Under the pieces are notes generated by a model. The model saw nothing but the letters and a program-made list of their open reading frames with translations, had not been told where the DNA came from and searched no databases. Below, one piece after another: positions 45,432-54,234 of a stretch of DNA of 64,000 bases (positions within the stretch are counted from its first letter, which is position 1; each line of letters opens with the position of its first letter). The stretch lies in assembly GCF_036826855.1 (NCBI RefSeq), contig NZ_CP104578.1, positions 3,720,001 to 3,784,000 of the forward strand, read 5' to 3'. This stretch comes from Streptomyces sp. SJL17-4. GTDB taxonomy: Bacteria > Actinomycetota > Actinomycetes > Streptomycetales > Streptomycetaceae. A program made the translations under genes and the position numbers.

Positions 45432-46751
45432 TCATGCTCCTGCCAGGGACACCGTCTCCGTCCGGGGTCGGCGGATCACCAGGGCCATCAGGGCCGCCGC
45501 CGCGCACAGCGCGCCCGAGGCGTACCAGACGACGTCGTACCGGCCGAAGACGTCCCGTGCCACACCACCGGCGAAGGCGACGACCGCCGCGCCCACCTGG
45601 TGGGAGGCGAGGACCCAGCCGAAGACGATCGCCGAGTCCTCGCCGTAGTGCTCGCGGCACAGGGCGATCGTCGGCGGGACCGTGGCGACCCAGTCCAGGC
45701 CGTAGAAGACGATGAAGAACAGCATCGGCGGGTGCACGGCCGGTGCGAGGAGCAGCGGCAGGAAGAGCAGCGAGACACCACGGAGCGCGTAGTAGACCGC
45801 GAGGAGCCGGCGGGCCTCGAAGCGGTCGGTGAACCAGCCCGAGGCGATCGTGCCGACGACGTCGAACACGCCGATCACCGCGAGCAGCCCGGCCGCCGTC
45901 GTCACCGGCATCCCGTGGTCGTGGGCCGCCGGCACGAAGTGGGTCTTCACCAGGCCGTTCGTCGACGCCCCACAGATCGCGAACGTGCCCGCCAGGAGCC
46001 AGAACGGCCCCGTGCGGGCCGCCTTGAACAGCACCGTGACCGCCCGGCGGGCCGCGCCCGTCACGGGCGCCGGCTTCTCGGCGTACTCCCCGCCGTACGG
46101 GGCAAGCCCGACGTCCGCCGGATGGTCCCGGAGCAGCAGCCATACGAACGGGACCACCGCGAGGGCGGCGAGCGACACGGTCACGGCCGCCGGGCGCCAG
46201 CCGTGGTGCTCGACCAGCCAGGACAGCAGCGGCAGGAACACCAGCTGCCCGGACGCGCCGGCCGCCGTGAGGATGCCCGTCACCAGGCCCCGGCGGGCCG
46301 TGAACCAGCGGTTGGTGACGGTCGCCGCGAACGCGAGGGCCATCGAGCCGCTGCCGAGCCCGACGAGCACACCCCAGAAGAGGACGAGCTGCCAGGCCGT
46401 CGTCATCCACACCGTGAGCACCGATCCCAGCGCGATGACCGACAGCGCCACCGCCACGATCCGGCGGATGCCGAAGCGGTCCATGAGGGCGGCGGCGAAG
46501 GGGGCCGTCAGGCCGTAGAGGGCGAGATTCACCGAGACGGCGAAGCCGATCGTGCCCCGCGACCAGTCGAACTCCTCGTGCAGCGGCTCGATCAGCAGGC
46601 CCGGGAGCGACGCGAACGCCGCCGCGCCGATGATCGTGACGAAGGTGACCGCCGCGACGAACCACGCCCGGTGGACGCGGGGCGTGCGGACCGGGGGCCG
46701 GACGGGGGGCCGGTCGGGGGTGCGGGCGGGGCTGCCGGTTGTCTGGGCCAT
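45432..46751 (-). CDS. MFS transporter
   Basis: A 439-residue major facilitator with 12 hydrophobic segments. It shows the loop 2-3 motif ALMDRFGIRRIV and IASGWFTDRFEARRLL at the equivalent position in the second half. The N-terminal 30 residues are Pro/Arg-rich and cytoplasmic. The pattern fits the oxalate/formate antiporter-like branch, but the substrate is unknown. ATG 46751 and the in-frame ATG 46763 are both possible. A second MFS gene lies 97 bp upstream on the same strand. Confidence 0.85.
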   Translation of the reverse strand: MAQTTGSPARTPDRPPVRPPVRTPRVHRAWFVAAVTFVTIIGAAAFASLPGLLIEPLHEEFDWSRGTIGFAVSVNLALYGLTAPFAAALMDRFGIRRIVAVALSVIALGSVLTVWMTTAWQLVLFWGVLVGLGSGSMALAFAATVTNRWFTARRGLVTGILTAAGASGQLVFLPLLSWLVEHHGWRPAAVTVSLAALAVVPFVWLLLRDHPADVGLAPYGGEYAEKPAPVTGAARRAVTVLFKAARTGPFWLLAGTFAICGASTNGLVKTHFVPAAHDHGMPVTTAAGLLAVIGVFDVVGTIASGWFTDRFEARRLLAVYYALRGVSLLFLPLLLAPAVHPPMLFFIVFYGLDWVATVPPTIALCREHYGEDSAIVFGWVLASHQVGAAVVAFAGGVARDVFGRYDVVWYASGALCAAAALMALVIRRPRTETVSLAGA

Positions 46752-46848
46752 GCCACCGAGCATCCCGGCCCGCCCCCGCCTCCGGCCATTGGCCCGAACG
46801 ACAGCTTTCGAACGGATCGGGACACACGACTGAAGACCAGGCCGCCAC

Positions 46849-48096
46849 TCACACCCTCGGCAGCGTCCTGATCGGGCGCACCGCGAGCAGCGCGCCCACC
46901 ACGAGCACCGCGATCCCCGCCCCCACGAGCAGCACCTCCTCCGTGCCGACCGCCGCCGCCACCGGCCCCGACAGGGTCCGCCCGACGCCCATCATCAGGA
47001 GCGAACCGGCCACGTCGTACGCGTGCATCCGGTTCAGGGCCTCCTGCGGTACGTGCGTCTGGACGGCCGTCGACCACATCACCAGCCAGAAGGCGAAGGC
47101 CGCGCCACCGATGAACTGGCCCGTGCCGAGCAGCGCCACGGGCGCGCCCAGGCCGAGCAGCGCGAGGTTCACGGGGAGGCCGAGGAGGGCGACCGCGCCC
47201 GCCGCGAGGGGGGCGCGCGGGCGCAGCCGGAGGGCGAGCAGGCCGCCGACGGCGCTGCCCGCTCCGTTGACCGCCATGAGCACGCCGTACGTGGCCGAGC
47301 CGTGGTCCTCGGTGACCAGGCTCGCGGTGAGCGGCACCATGGGGCCGGCCACGGTGAGCCCGTACACGGTCCAGATGGCAATGACGCCCCAGAGCCAGTT
47401 CCGCGCCCTGAACTCCCTCCACCCGCCGACGAGTTCGGCGCCGAGGGAAGCGCGCCGCAGGGAGTCGGACGGGATCGGGGCGATGCGCATCAGGGTGAGG
47501 CAGAGGGCACTGACCGCGAACGTCGCGCCGTTGACGGCGAAGGCGGCGCCCGCGTTCCACACGGCGACGAGCACACCCGCCGCCGCCGGGCCCGCCATGA
47601 CCATGAGTGCCTCGACGACCCGGAGGACGGCGTTGGCGCGCTGCACGTCCGGGGCGATGCGCGGGATGGTGGAGGCGACGCCCGGCTGGAACAGGGCGGC
47701 GCCGACGCCGCTGAGGACGGAGAGGGTGTAGACCGCCCAGAGGGGCGGGCCGCCGAGCGTGAAGGCGACGGCGAGGACGGCCGCTCCGGGCAGTCGCAGC
47801 AGATCCGCGAGGATCATCATGCGGCGGGCGGTGAAGCGGTCGGCGAGGACACCGCCGAAGAGGACGAAGAGCGCGAAGGCGGCGGTCCAGCCGCCGAGGG
47901 CGTAGCCGACGGTGGCGCCGGAGTGGCCCGCGCCGAGGAGTCCGGCGGCGAAGGCGACCGGGACCATGCCCTCGCCGAAGACGGCGACGCCCCGGGCGAC
48001 GAAGAAGAGCCGGAAGTTACGGTTCCACAGTGCGGGCGGCTCGGCCGGGGCGGGAATCCGCTCGGCGGCCTCAGACTTGTACGTGTTGTCCGTCAC
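46849..48096 (-). CDS. MFS transporter (drug/metabolite exporter type)
   Basis: A 415-residue major facilitator of the MDR/EntS-like branch: RNFRLFFVARGVAVFGEGMVPVAFAAGLL at helix 1, GGVLADRFTARRMMILADLLRL in loop 2-3, and PGVASTIPRIAPDVQRANAVLRVVE. The substrate is unknown; relatives export macrolide-like compounds or siderophores. The GTG at 48096 is 7 bp from a 25-bp inverted repeat and faces a divergent GlxA regulator across a 12-copy heptamer array. Confidence 0.87.
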   Translation of the reverse strand: MTDNTYKSEAAERIPAPAEPPALWNRNFRLFFVARGVAVFGEGMVPVAFAAGLLGAGHSGATVGYALGGWTAAFALFVLFGGVLADRFTARRMMILADLLRLPGAAVLAVAFTLGGPPLWAVYTLSVLSGVGAALFQPGVASTIPRIAPDVQRANAVLRVVEALMVMAGPAAAGVLVAVWNAGAAFAVNGATFAVSALCLTLMRIAPIPSDSLRRASLGAELVGGWREFRARNWLWGVIAIWTVYGLTVAGPMVPLTASLVTEDHGSATYGVLMAVNGAGSAVGGLLALRLRPRAPLAAGAVALLGLPVNLALLGLGAPVALLGTGQFIGGAAFAFWLVMWSTAVQTHVPQEALNRMHAYDVAGSLLMMGVGRTLSGPVAAAVGTEEVLLVGAGIAVLVVGALLAVRPIRTLPRV

Positions 48097-48102
48097 GGAG
48101 AG

Positions 48103-48127
48103 GTAGACCTATCACCGGGTGGTCTAC
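48103..48127. promoter_or_regulatory. 25-bp inverted repeat next to the MFS start
   Basis: GTAGACC (48103-48109) and GGTCTAC (48121-48127) are perfect 7-bp arms separated by 11 bp, right upstream of the MFS GTG. It is a candidate operator for the transporter and possibly for the divergent GlxA-type regulator. Confidence 0.55.
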
Positions 48128-48149
48128 ACCACCACTGAATTTCGACCGA

Positions 48150-48233
48150 TCACCGATCACCGCTCACCGCTCACGAATCACCAATCACCAGTGACCAGTG
48201 ACCAGTGACCAGTCACCGATCACCGATCACCGG
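48150..48233. repeat. Twelve tandem heptamers between divergent genes
   Basis: Twelve head-to-tail 7-bp units of TSACCRN type (TCACCGA, TCACCGC, TCACCAA, TGACCAG and so on) fill 84 bp and run directly into the GGAGGGAG ribosome site of the GlxA gene. Blocks of identical units (three TGACCAG) indicate recent expansion. Confidence 0.9.
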
Positions 48234-48247
48234 AGGGAGCACCGCCC

Positions 48248-49291
48248 GTGCCGCCGTCGTCCGAACCGCCCCCGCACCGCGTCGCCGTGCTCGCACTGCC
48301 CGGCCTCCTCCCCTTCGAACTGGGCATTCCGCACCGCATCTTCGGCCGTGCGAAGGACATCACGGGCCGCCCGCTGTACGAGATCGTCACCTGTGCGACG
48401 GCCGCGGGCCCGGTGCCGACGGACGCGGACTTCTCGATCCACGTCGAGCACGGCCCGGAGGCCCTCGCCACCGCCGACACCGTCGTCGTACCGGCCTCGT
48501 ACGAGCTCGGTCCGGTCTACGACGAGGGCCGGCTCACCGGCGAACTGGCCGCCGCGCTCGCCCACATCCGGCCGGGCACCCGGCTGGTATCCATCTGCAC
48601 CGGCGGGTACGTGCTCGCCGCCGCCGGGTACCTCGACGGGCGCCCGGCCACCACCCACTGGTCCTCGGCCGAGCACTTCCAGCGGCTCTTCCCGCGCGTA
48701 CGGGTCGACGCGGACGTGCTGTTCGTCGACGACGGCGACGTCCTCACCTCGGCGGGCGTGGCCGCCGGGATCGACCTGTGCCTGCACATCGTGCGTCGCG
48801 ACCACGGCACGGCCGTCGCCAACGACGTGGCCCGCAGGACCGTCGTACCGCCGCACCGGGACGGCGGCCAGGCCCAGTACATCGAGCGGCCCCTGCCGGA
48901 GGCCGGCACCCACACCACGACCACCGCGCGGGCATGGGCGCTCGCCCACCTCCACGAGCCGATCCAGCTGCGTGACCTGGCCGAGAAGGAGGCGATGAGC
49001 GTACGGACGTTCACCCGGCGCTTCCGCGACGAGGTGGGCATCAGCCCCGGCCAGTGGCTCACCCAGCAGCGGGTCGAGCGCGCCCGGCACCTCCTGGAGT
49101 CCACCGGCCTGCCCGTCGACCGGGTCGCGCAGGACGCCGGATTCGGCACGGCGCAGTCGCTGCGGGTGCACCTGATGAGCGCGATCGGGGTGACGCCGAC
49201 GTCCTACCGGCGGACGTTCCGCACGGGCGCGGGCACGGGCGCGGGCGGGTCCGCGCCCGCCCCGTTCTCGCCGCCCCGTCTCAGAACGTGA
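48248..49291 (+). CDS. GlxA-family AraC-type transcriptional regulator
   Basis: A 347-residue regulator with a DJ-1/PfpI-like sensor domain (about 10-195, LVSICTGGYVLAAAGYLDGRPATTHW) and an AraC helix-turn-helix domain (about 225-325, IQLRDLAEKEAMSVRTFTRRFRDE, VAQDAGFGTAQSLRVHLM). The tail is Gly/Pro-rich. GTG 48248 has GGAGGGAG upstream. It is divergent from the MFS gene and may control it. It resembles the regulator at 7.7 kb in architecture. Its last 11 bp overlap the convergent alcohol dehydrogenase gene. Confidence 0.87.
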   Translation: MPPSSEPPPHRVAVLALPGLLPFELGIPHRIFGRAKDITGRPLYEIVTCATAAGPVPTDADFSIHVEHGPEALATADTVVVPASYELGPVYDEGRLTGELAAALAHIRPGTRLVSICTGGYVLAAAGYLDGRPATTHWSSAEHFQRLFPRVRVDADVLFVDDGDVLTSAGVAAGIDLCLHIVRRDHGTAVANDVARRTVVPPHRDGGQAQYIERPLPEAGTHTTTTARAWALAHLHEPIQLRDLAEKEAMSVRTFTRRFRDEVGISPGQWLTQQRVERARHLLESTGLPVDRVAQDAGFGTAQSLRVHLMSAIGVTPTSYRRTFRTGAGTGAGGSAPAPFSPPRLRT

Positions 49292-50330
49292 GGACCCCCC
49301 GGGCCACCTTGCCCGCCTCCGCGTCCTCCACCGCTCTCGCGAACTCCTCCACCGGGTACGTGGCGGTGACGAGTTCGTCGAGGAGGAGGCGGCCCGAGCG
49401 GTACAGCTCGGCGTAGAGCGGGATGTCGCGCTGCGGGCGGGAGGAGCCGTACCGGCAGCCCAGGATCGACTTGTCCAGGAACATCGCGGCGGGCAGGAAG
49501 CTCGCCTCCGCCTTCGGCGCGGTCATGCCGAGGAGGATCGCCTGTCCGTGCCGGTCGAGGAGGTCGATCGCGGTCCGGACGAGCCCGGTGTGCCCGACGC
49601 ACTCGAAGACGTGGTCGGCGCCGGTGGGGAGGAGCTCCCGTACGCCGTCGGTGGAGGTCAGGAAGTGACACGCCCCGAACTGCCGGGCCACCGCCTCCTT
49701 CGCCGGGTTCGTGTCCACGGCCACGATCGTCAGCGCGCCCGCGATCCGCGCGCCCTGGAGGACGTTGAGCCCGATCCCGCCCGTGCCGATGACGACGACC
49801 GTCTCGCCCCGCCCGACCTTCGCCCGGTTCAGGACGGCCCCTACGCCGGTGAGGACGCCGCAGCCCATCAGCGCCGCCGAGGTCAGCGGGATGTCCTGCG
49901 GGATCTTCACCGCCTGGACCGCCTTGACGACGGTCCGCTCGGCGAACGAGGAGTTCGAGGCGAACTGGTAGAGCGGCCGCCCGCCCCGCGAGAACGGCTG
50001 ACCCGGCATCCCGATGGCCTTCCGGCACATGGTGGGCCGCCCCCGGTCGCAGTCCGCGCAGGCCCCGCAGTTCGCGAGGGTCGACAGGGCCACGTGGTCG
50101 CCCGGGACGACGTGTGTGACGCCCGGTCCGACCGCCTCGACGACCCCGGCACCCTCGTGCCCGAGCACGACGGGAGGGGGGAAGGGGATGGTCCCGTCGA
50201 CGACCGACAGATCGCTGTGGCACAGTCCGGCCGCCGCGATCCCCACCAGCACCTCACCGGGCCCGGGGTCCCGTACCTCCAGGTCGTCGACGACCTGGAC
50301 CTGCTTCCCGTCGAACACCACACCCCTCAT
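49281..50330 (-). CDS. Zinc-dependent alcohol dehydrogenase (MDR superfamily)
   Basis: The 349-residue enzyme has catalytic zinc ligands in GLCHSD and GHEGAGVVEAVG, the structural zinc lobe NCGACADCDRGRPTMC, and the Rossmann motif VVIGTGGIGLNVLQGA. It likely oxidises an alcohol or acts on a CoA-linked or free aldehyde using NAD+. Its ATG overlaps the SDR stop (ATGA), so it is the second gene of an operon under a CTGACG-type operator. The 3' end overlaps the convergent GlxA gene. Confidence 0.9.
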   Translation of the reverse strand: MRGVVFDGKQVQVVDDLEVRDPGPGEVLVGIAAAGLCHSDLSVVDGTIPFPPPVVLGHEGAGVVEAVGPGVTHVVPGDHVALSTLANCGACADCDRGRPTMCRKAIGMPGQPFSRGGRPLYQFASNSSFAERTVVKAVQAVKIPQDIPLTSAALMGCGVLTGVGAVLNRAKVGRGETVVVIGTGGIGLNVLQGARIAGALTIVAVDTNPAKEAVARQFGACHFLTSTDGVRELLPTGADHVFECVGHTGLVRTAIDLLDRHGQAILLGMTAPKAEASFLPAAMFLDKSILGCRYGSSRPQRDIPLYAELYRSGRLLLDELVTATYPVEEFARAVEDAEAGKVARGVLTF

Positions 50331-51385
50331 GAGCCGTTCTCCTTGCTCGCGTCGGTACGGGCGCTCGCCTCGGTACGGGCGCCCGCGCCTGCATTGGAGC
50401 CCGTACCCGCACCGGGGCCCGCGTCAGGGCCCGCGCCCGCACCGCTACGGGCGCCCGCACCCGGGCCCGCGCCCGCGTTCGGGCGGTCGCCCGACGCCGC
50501 CGCCCGGGCCATCTCCTCCAGGCGCGCCAGCATCGGCATCGGGTCCACCCCCACCGTCCCCGGCAGGAAGTCCGCGATCCGTTCCGGCGTCCAGGCGCCG
50601 CCCTCCGCGTACCCCGCCCGCAGCTCCCTGGGCTGCGCCCAGACCGCGATCTTCGGGCCCGCGATCGTGTAGACCTGGCCGGTGATCCTCTCCTCGCGGG
50701 CCCGCTCGGAGAGCAGGTAGACGACGAGGGCCGCGACGTCCTCCGGCTCCCCGATCTCCTTCAGTTCCATCGGGACGTTCGCCGACATCCGGGTCCGTGC
50801 CACCGGCGCCACCGCGTTCGCCGTCACCCCGTACTTGTGGAGGCCGAGCGCCGCCGACCGTACGAGGGAGATGATCCCGCCCTTGGCGGCCGAGTAGTTG
50901 GCCTGCGCCACCGAGCCCTGGTGGTTGCCGCTGGTGAACCCGATCAGGGTCCCGGCCCCCTGGCGCCGCATGATCGCCGAGGCCGCCCGGAAGACCGTGA
51001 ACGTGCCCTTCAGATGCGTCGCGACGACCGGGTCCCACTCCTCCTCGGACATGTTGAAGAGCATCCGCTCGCGCAGGATGCCCGCCACGCACACGACCCC
51101 GTCCAGGCGCCCGTACTCCGTGAGGGCGACGTCGACGACCCGCTGCCCGCCCGCCATCGTCGAGATGTCGTCGGCGACCGCGACCGCCGTCCCACCGCCC
51201 GCCTCGATCTCCTTCACCACCGACAGCGCGACCTCCGACGTCGGTTCGCCGCCCTCGATCGACACCCCGTAGTCGTTGACGACGACCTTCGCGCCCTCCG
51301 CCGCGCACGCGAGGGCAACGGCGCGGCCGATGCCCCGTCCCGCGCCCGTCACGGCGACGACCTTGCCAGCCAAGAAGTTCCCCAC
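50327..51385 (-). CDS. Short-chain dehydrogenase (MFE-type 3-hydroxyacyl-CoA dehydrogenase-like)
   Basis: The 352-residue SDR has the cofactor motif VTGAGRGIGRAVAL, the NNAG-like VCVAGILRERMLFN, and the catalytic YSAAKGG. Its NDYGVSIEGGEPTSEVA insertion resembles the dehydrogenase of multifunctional enzyme 2/17-beta-HSD4. Residues about 305-352 form an Ala/Gly-rich low-complexity tail that looks like slippage-prone repeats. I chose GTG 51385 with GGGAGGGG upstream; the in-frame ATG 51427 lies across the operator. It starts the SDR/alcohol dehydrogenase operon. Confidence 0.88.
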   Translation of the reverse strand: MGNFLAGKVVAVTGAGRGIGRAVALACAAEGAKVVVNDYGVSIEGGEPTSEVALSVVKEIEAGGGTAVAVADDISTMAGGQRVVDVALTEYGRLDGVVCVAGILRERMLFNMSEEEWDPVVATHLKGTFTVFRAASAIMRRQGAGTLIGFTSGNHQGSVAQANYSAAKGGIISLVRSAALGLHKYGVTANAVAPVARTRMSANVPMELKEIGEPEDVAALVVYLLSERAREERITGQVYTIAGPKIAVWAQPRELRAGYAEGGAWTPERIADFLPGTVGVDPMPMLARLEEMARAAASGDRPNAGAGPGAGARSGAGAGPDAGPGAGTGSNAGAGARTEASARTDASKENGS

Positions 51386-51406
51386 GTCCGGCCCCTCCCG
51401 CAGTTT

Positions 51407-51455
51407 CTGACGGTCCGTTAGATTCATTCGTCGTCAGGATTCTACGGTCCGTCAG
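51407..51455. promoter_or_regulatory. CTGACG-type operators between divergent SDR and cyclase genes, sites 5 and 6
   Basis: CTGACGGTCCGTTAG (51407-51421) is a good site with one mismatch next to the SDR start. TCTACGGTCCGTCAG (51441-51455) has a perfect right half and a weak left half, next to the cyclase gene. One such pair could control both divergent units. Confidence 0.7.
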
Positions 51456-51485
51456 ATACCGGAAAACAAGACCCCGGAGGCCCCG

Positions 51486-52412
51486 ATGTCTCTGCCCGCC
51501 GCATTCCACGAGATCGCCAAGCGCGTCAACAACTGGGGCCGTTGGGGCCAGGACGACGAGATCGGCACCCTCAACCTGGTCACGGACGAGGTCGTGCGCG
51601 AGGCCGTCGCCACCGTCCGCACCGGCCATCGCGTCCCGCTCGCCGTCGACCTCAAGCAGGACGGCGTCCAGACCGGCATGATCCCCGGCCGGGTCAACCC
51701 GCTCCATGTCATGGTCCAGATCAACCAGGAGCTCTTCGGCCCCGGCACGGTCGCCACCAGCGACGACGCCGTGACCCTCGGCCTCCAGGCCGGCACCCAC
51801 TGGGACGCCCTGACCCATGTCTCCCACTCGGGCCACCTCTACAACGGCCGCCCCGCCGCCACCATCACCCCGCACGGCCGCTCCGAGTTCAGCGGCATCC
51901 ACACGGCCCGCCACCTGGTGAGCCGGGGGGTGCTGCTCGACGTGGCCGCCGCCAAGGGCCTGGACCGGCTGCCGGGCGACCACGCCGTCACGCCCGAGGA
52001 CCTGGACGAGGCCGCCGACTTCGGCGGGGTGACCGTACGGTCCGGCGACATCGTGCTCGTACGGACGGGTCAGATGCAGTCGTACCTGGCCGGCGACCGG
52101 CACGGATACGCCTTCCCGTCACCCGGGCTCTCGATCCGTACGCCGGAGTGGTTCCACGCCCGGGACGTCGCGGCCGTCGCCAACGACACCCTCACCTTCG
52201 AGATCTTCCCGCCGGAGATCGAGGACCTGTGGCTGCCCGTGCACGCCCTCGACCTGGTCGAGATGGGCATGCTCCAGGGGCAGAACTGGAATCTGGAAGC
52301 TCTGTCCACAGCCTGTGCACAAGAGCGGCGCCACGCCTTCCTGCTCTCCGCGATGCCCGAGCCCTTCGTGGGCGGTACGGGCACACCGGTGGCACCGGTC
52401 GCCATCCTCTGA
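51486..52412 (+). CDS. Cyclase family protein (metal-dependent hydrolase, kynurenine formamidase-like)
   Basis: The 308-residue protein has the cyclase-superfamily metal signature GTHWDALTHVSH (HxxxDxxxH type, about residues 103-114) and the family's DDEIGTLNLVTDEVV start. Members hydrolyse amide or ring bonds (kynurenine formamidase, isatin hydrolase). A role in opening a ring or lactam of the regulon's substrate is inference. ATG 51486 follows CCCGGAGGCC. It is divergent from the SDR gene and shares its operator region. Confidence 0.87.
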   Translation: MSLPAAFHEIAKRVNNWGRWGQDDEIGTLNLVTDEVVREAVATVRTGHRVPLAVDLKQDGVQTGMIPGRVNPLHVMVQINQELFGPGTVATSDDAVTLGLQAGTHWDALTHVSHSGHLYNGRPAATITPHGRSEFSGIHTARHLVSRGVLLDVAAAKGLDRLPGDHAVTPEDLDEAADFGGVTVRSGDIVLVRTGQMQSYLAGDRHGYAFPSPGLSIRTPEWFHARDVAAVANDTLTFEIFPPEIEDLWLPVHALDLVEMGMLQGQNWNLEALSTACAQERRHAFLLSAMPEPFVGGTGTPVAPVAIL

Positions 52413-52490
52413 GCGCCGGTACGGCGACGGGCGGCGACGGGCGGCAGCGCGCGGCTCGGCCGCCGCCGGCCGCCACCCGGCAGCGAACCG

Positions 52491-52937
52491 TCAGCAGCGC
52501 ACCCGACCGGGCGCCACCGACGCCCCCGGACCCGGCGAAGGCGCGGCCGGAGCCGGGTCCACCTCGCACCAGATGCTCTTGCCCGCACCCTCGGGCTGCC
52601 AGCCCCACCGGTCCGCGAGGCCGTCGACCAGCTCCAGGCCGCGCCCGTTGGTGTCGTCGCCCTCCGCGTGACGGGGCCGCGGCGGGCGGTCGCTCGCGTC
52701 CGCCACCTCGACCCGCACCCCGCCCTCCGCCGCGAACAGCATCCGCAGCACGGCCGGACAGCCGGTGTGCACCACCGCGTTGGTCACGAGCTCGGAGATG
52801 AGCAGCACCAGCGTCTCCGCCAGCGGCTCGTCATCGCCTATGCCCGAGCCGGCGAGCCGTGACCGGGCCCACCTCCGGGCTCGCCCCACCTCCGCCGGGT
52901 CCGGCCCGACCTTCAACTGAACCTGAAGCACCTGCAC
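52491..52937 (-). CDS. HATPase-domain regulatory protein
   Basis: A 148-residue GHKL ATPase (RsbW-like) with N box ELVTNAVVHTG, a VRVEVADAS segment and G box GRGLELVDGLADRWGW. The last 20 residues are Pro/Ala-rich. Streptomyces encode many such proteins; the partner is unknown. GTG 52937 starts the first beta strand. It stands alone between the cyclase gene and a 410-bp gap. Confidence 0.82.
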   Translation of the reverse strand: MQVLQVQLKVGPDPAEVGRARRWARSRLAGSGIGDDEPLAETLVLLISELVTNAVVHTGCPAVLRMLFAAEGGVRVEVADASDRPPRPRHAEGDDTNGRGLELVDGLADRWGWQPEGAGKSIWCEVDPAPAAPSPGPGASVAPGRVRC

Positions 52938-53349
52938 CGCTCACACCATCCGAACCGGCGGACACATCGCCTCGCGCCTCACAGCCATCGACGCCCTTAC
53001 GGAACGTGATTCCCTTGTGAGACAGCATGGTTGACGTACAGTCACCGCAACAAGCGCTTCGGGCATATTCCAGCGCGAAGGAGTACGCGTAGTCCATACT
53101 GTGCGACGCACGCTGCGGGGAGTCGAACAGGAGCGCGCAGGGCGCGTCCTCGGGGCGCGAGCGGCGCGCATTCCCGGGCCCGGAGTCACCTCAGGGGCGA
53201 CACCGGGACGATCCGGGCCAACGAGCACTCGCATCCCACGGAGCGTACCGGAGGCGGAGGCCGACTCCGGGCCGTGACGGCCCCGCCGAAGGACACAACC
53301 AGATATCAACATTCCGTGACCCGGCGGGCGCACAGAGCGATGCCGGGAG
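52938..53349. other. 412-bp intergenic region without a supported gene
   Basis: Open frames here are short, Arg/Pro-rich and lack ribosome sites or domain similarity; the longest plausible plus-strand frame from 53101 would give only 58 residues. I see no inverted repeat or operator of note. It holds the promoter for the HATPase gene and possibly the end of the acyl-CoA dehydrogenase transcript. Confidence 0.5.
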
Positions 53350-54234
53350 TCACAGTCCGGCGGCCACCGTCTCCTCGGCGCGCGCGGCGGGCAGCAGCAG
53401 CTCGGCCCGCACCCAGGCGCGCTTGAGGTGCAGATGGACATCGGCCTCCCAGGTGAAGCCCATGCCGCCGTGGACCTGGAGGCAGTCCCGGGCGTTGGCG
53501 GTCGCGGCCTCGTCGGCGAGGAGCTTGGCGCCGGCGATCTCGACGGGGTCGACGGTGAGGGAGGCGGCGCGGACGGCGGCGCGGGCGAGTTCGGTACGGA
53601 CGAGCATCCCGGCACAGAGATGCTTGACGGCCTGGAACCCTCCGATGACCTGCCCGAACTGCTCCCGCTCGCGCGCGTAGGAGACCGCCTTCCCGGTGGT
53701 GGCCTCCGCGCTTCCCACCTGCTCGGCAGCGGTGAGCAGGACGGCTTCCCATCCCTCCGTGGTGCTCACCGCCGCGGGTGCCCCGGGCACTCGATGAAGC
53801 GGCGTCAGCGGATCCACCGACCGCATCGGTACGGCGCCCTCGGCCGAGCCCAGCACCACGTCGGCCTCGTCCAGCCAAGGGACGAGGCCCTCGCCCACCT
53901 CGGTCACCACGACGTCCCCCTCCGCCGCCCCCGGCACGGACCCGGCCGCCAGGTGCGTGGCCACCAGCGGCCCCGGCAGCAGCACCCGGCCCGCCTCCTC
54001 GAACACGAGCACCGCCTCCGGGAGCCCGAGTCCCACACCCCCCTCCTCCTCCGGGAGCCGCAGCGCGAAGAATCCCGCCGCGCCGAGCTCCCTCCACAAC
54101 CCCCGGTCCACGGCGGGGGAATCGACGGCGGCCCGCAGGGCCTCCCGATCGAAGAGCCGCCCGAGCAGCTCCCGTACCCCCTTCCGCAGCGCCCGCTGGT
54201 CCTCGCCGAGTCGGAAGTCCATGGCAGGGGTCAC
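53350..54234 (-). CDS. Short acyl-CoA dehydrogenase partner subunit
   Basis: At 294 residues it is well below the usual 380 for the family. The N-terminal helical part (DFRLGEDQRALRKGVRELL) and C-terminal part (SYAREREQFGQVIGGFQAVKHLCAGM and CLQVHGGMGFTWEADVHLHLKRA) are clear, but the middle beta domain is contracted. Adjacent short/long pairs often form alpha2beta2 heterotetramers in steroid side-chain catabolism; whether this one does is inference. GTG 54234 overlaps the upstream stop (GTGA); ATG 54222 is an alternative. It is the last gene of a three-gene operon. Confidence 0.82.
   Translation of the reverse strand: MTPAMDFRLGEDQRALRKGVRELLGRLFDREALRAAVDSPAVDRGLWRELGAAGFFALRLPEEEGGVGLGLPEAVLVFEEAGRVLLPGPLVATHLAAGSVPGAAEGDVVVTEVGEGLVPWLDEADVVLGSAEGAVPMRSVDPLTPLHRVPGAPAAVSTTEGWEAVLLTAAEQVGSAEATTGKAVSYAREREQFGQVIGGFQAVKHLCAGMLVRTELARAAVRAASLTVDPVEIAGAKLLADEAATANARDCLQVHGGMGFTWEADVHLHLKRAWVRAELLLPAARAEETVAAGL

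Noticed and set aside
53031..53426. 131-codon frame and a 58-codon GTG frame in the 52.9-53.35 kb gap
   Set aside because: Arg/Ala-rich, no Shine-Dalgarno, no family resemblance; the longer one invades the acyl-CoA dehydrogenase gene on the other strand.
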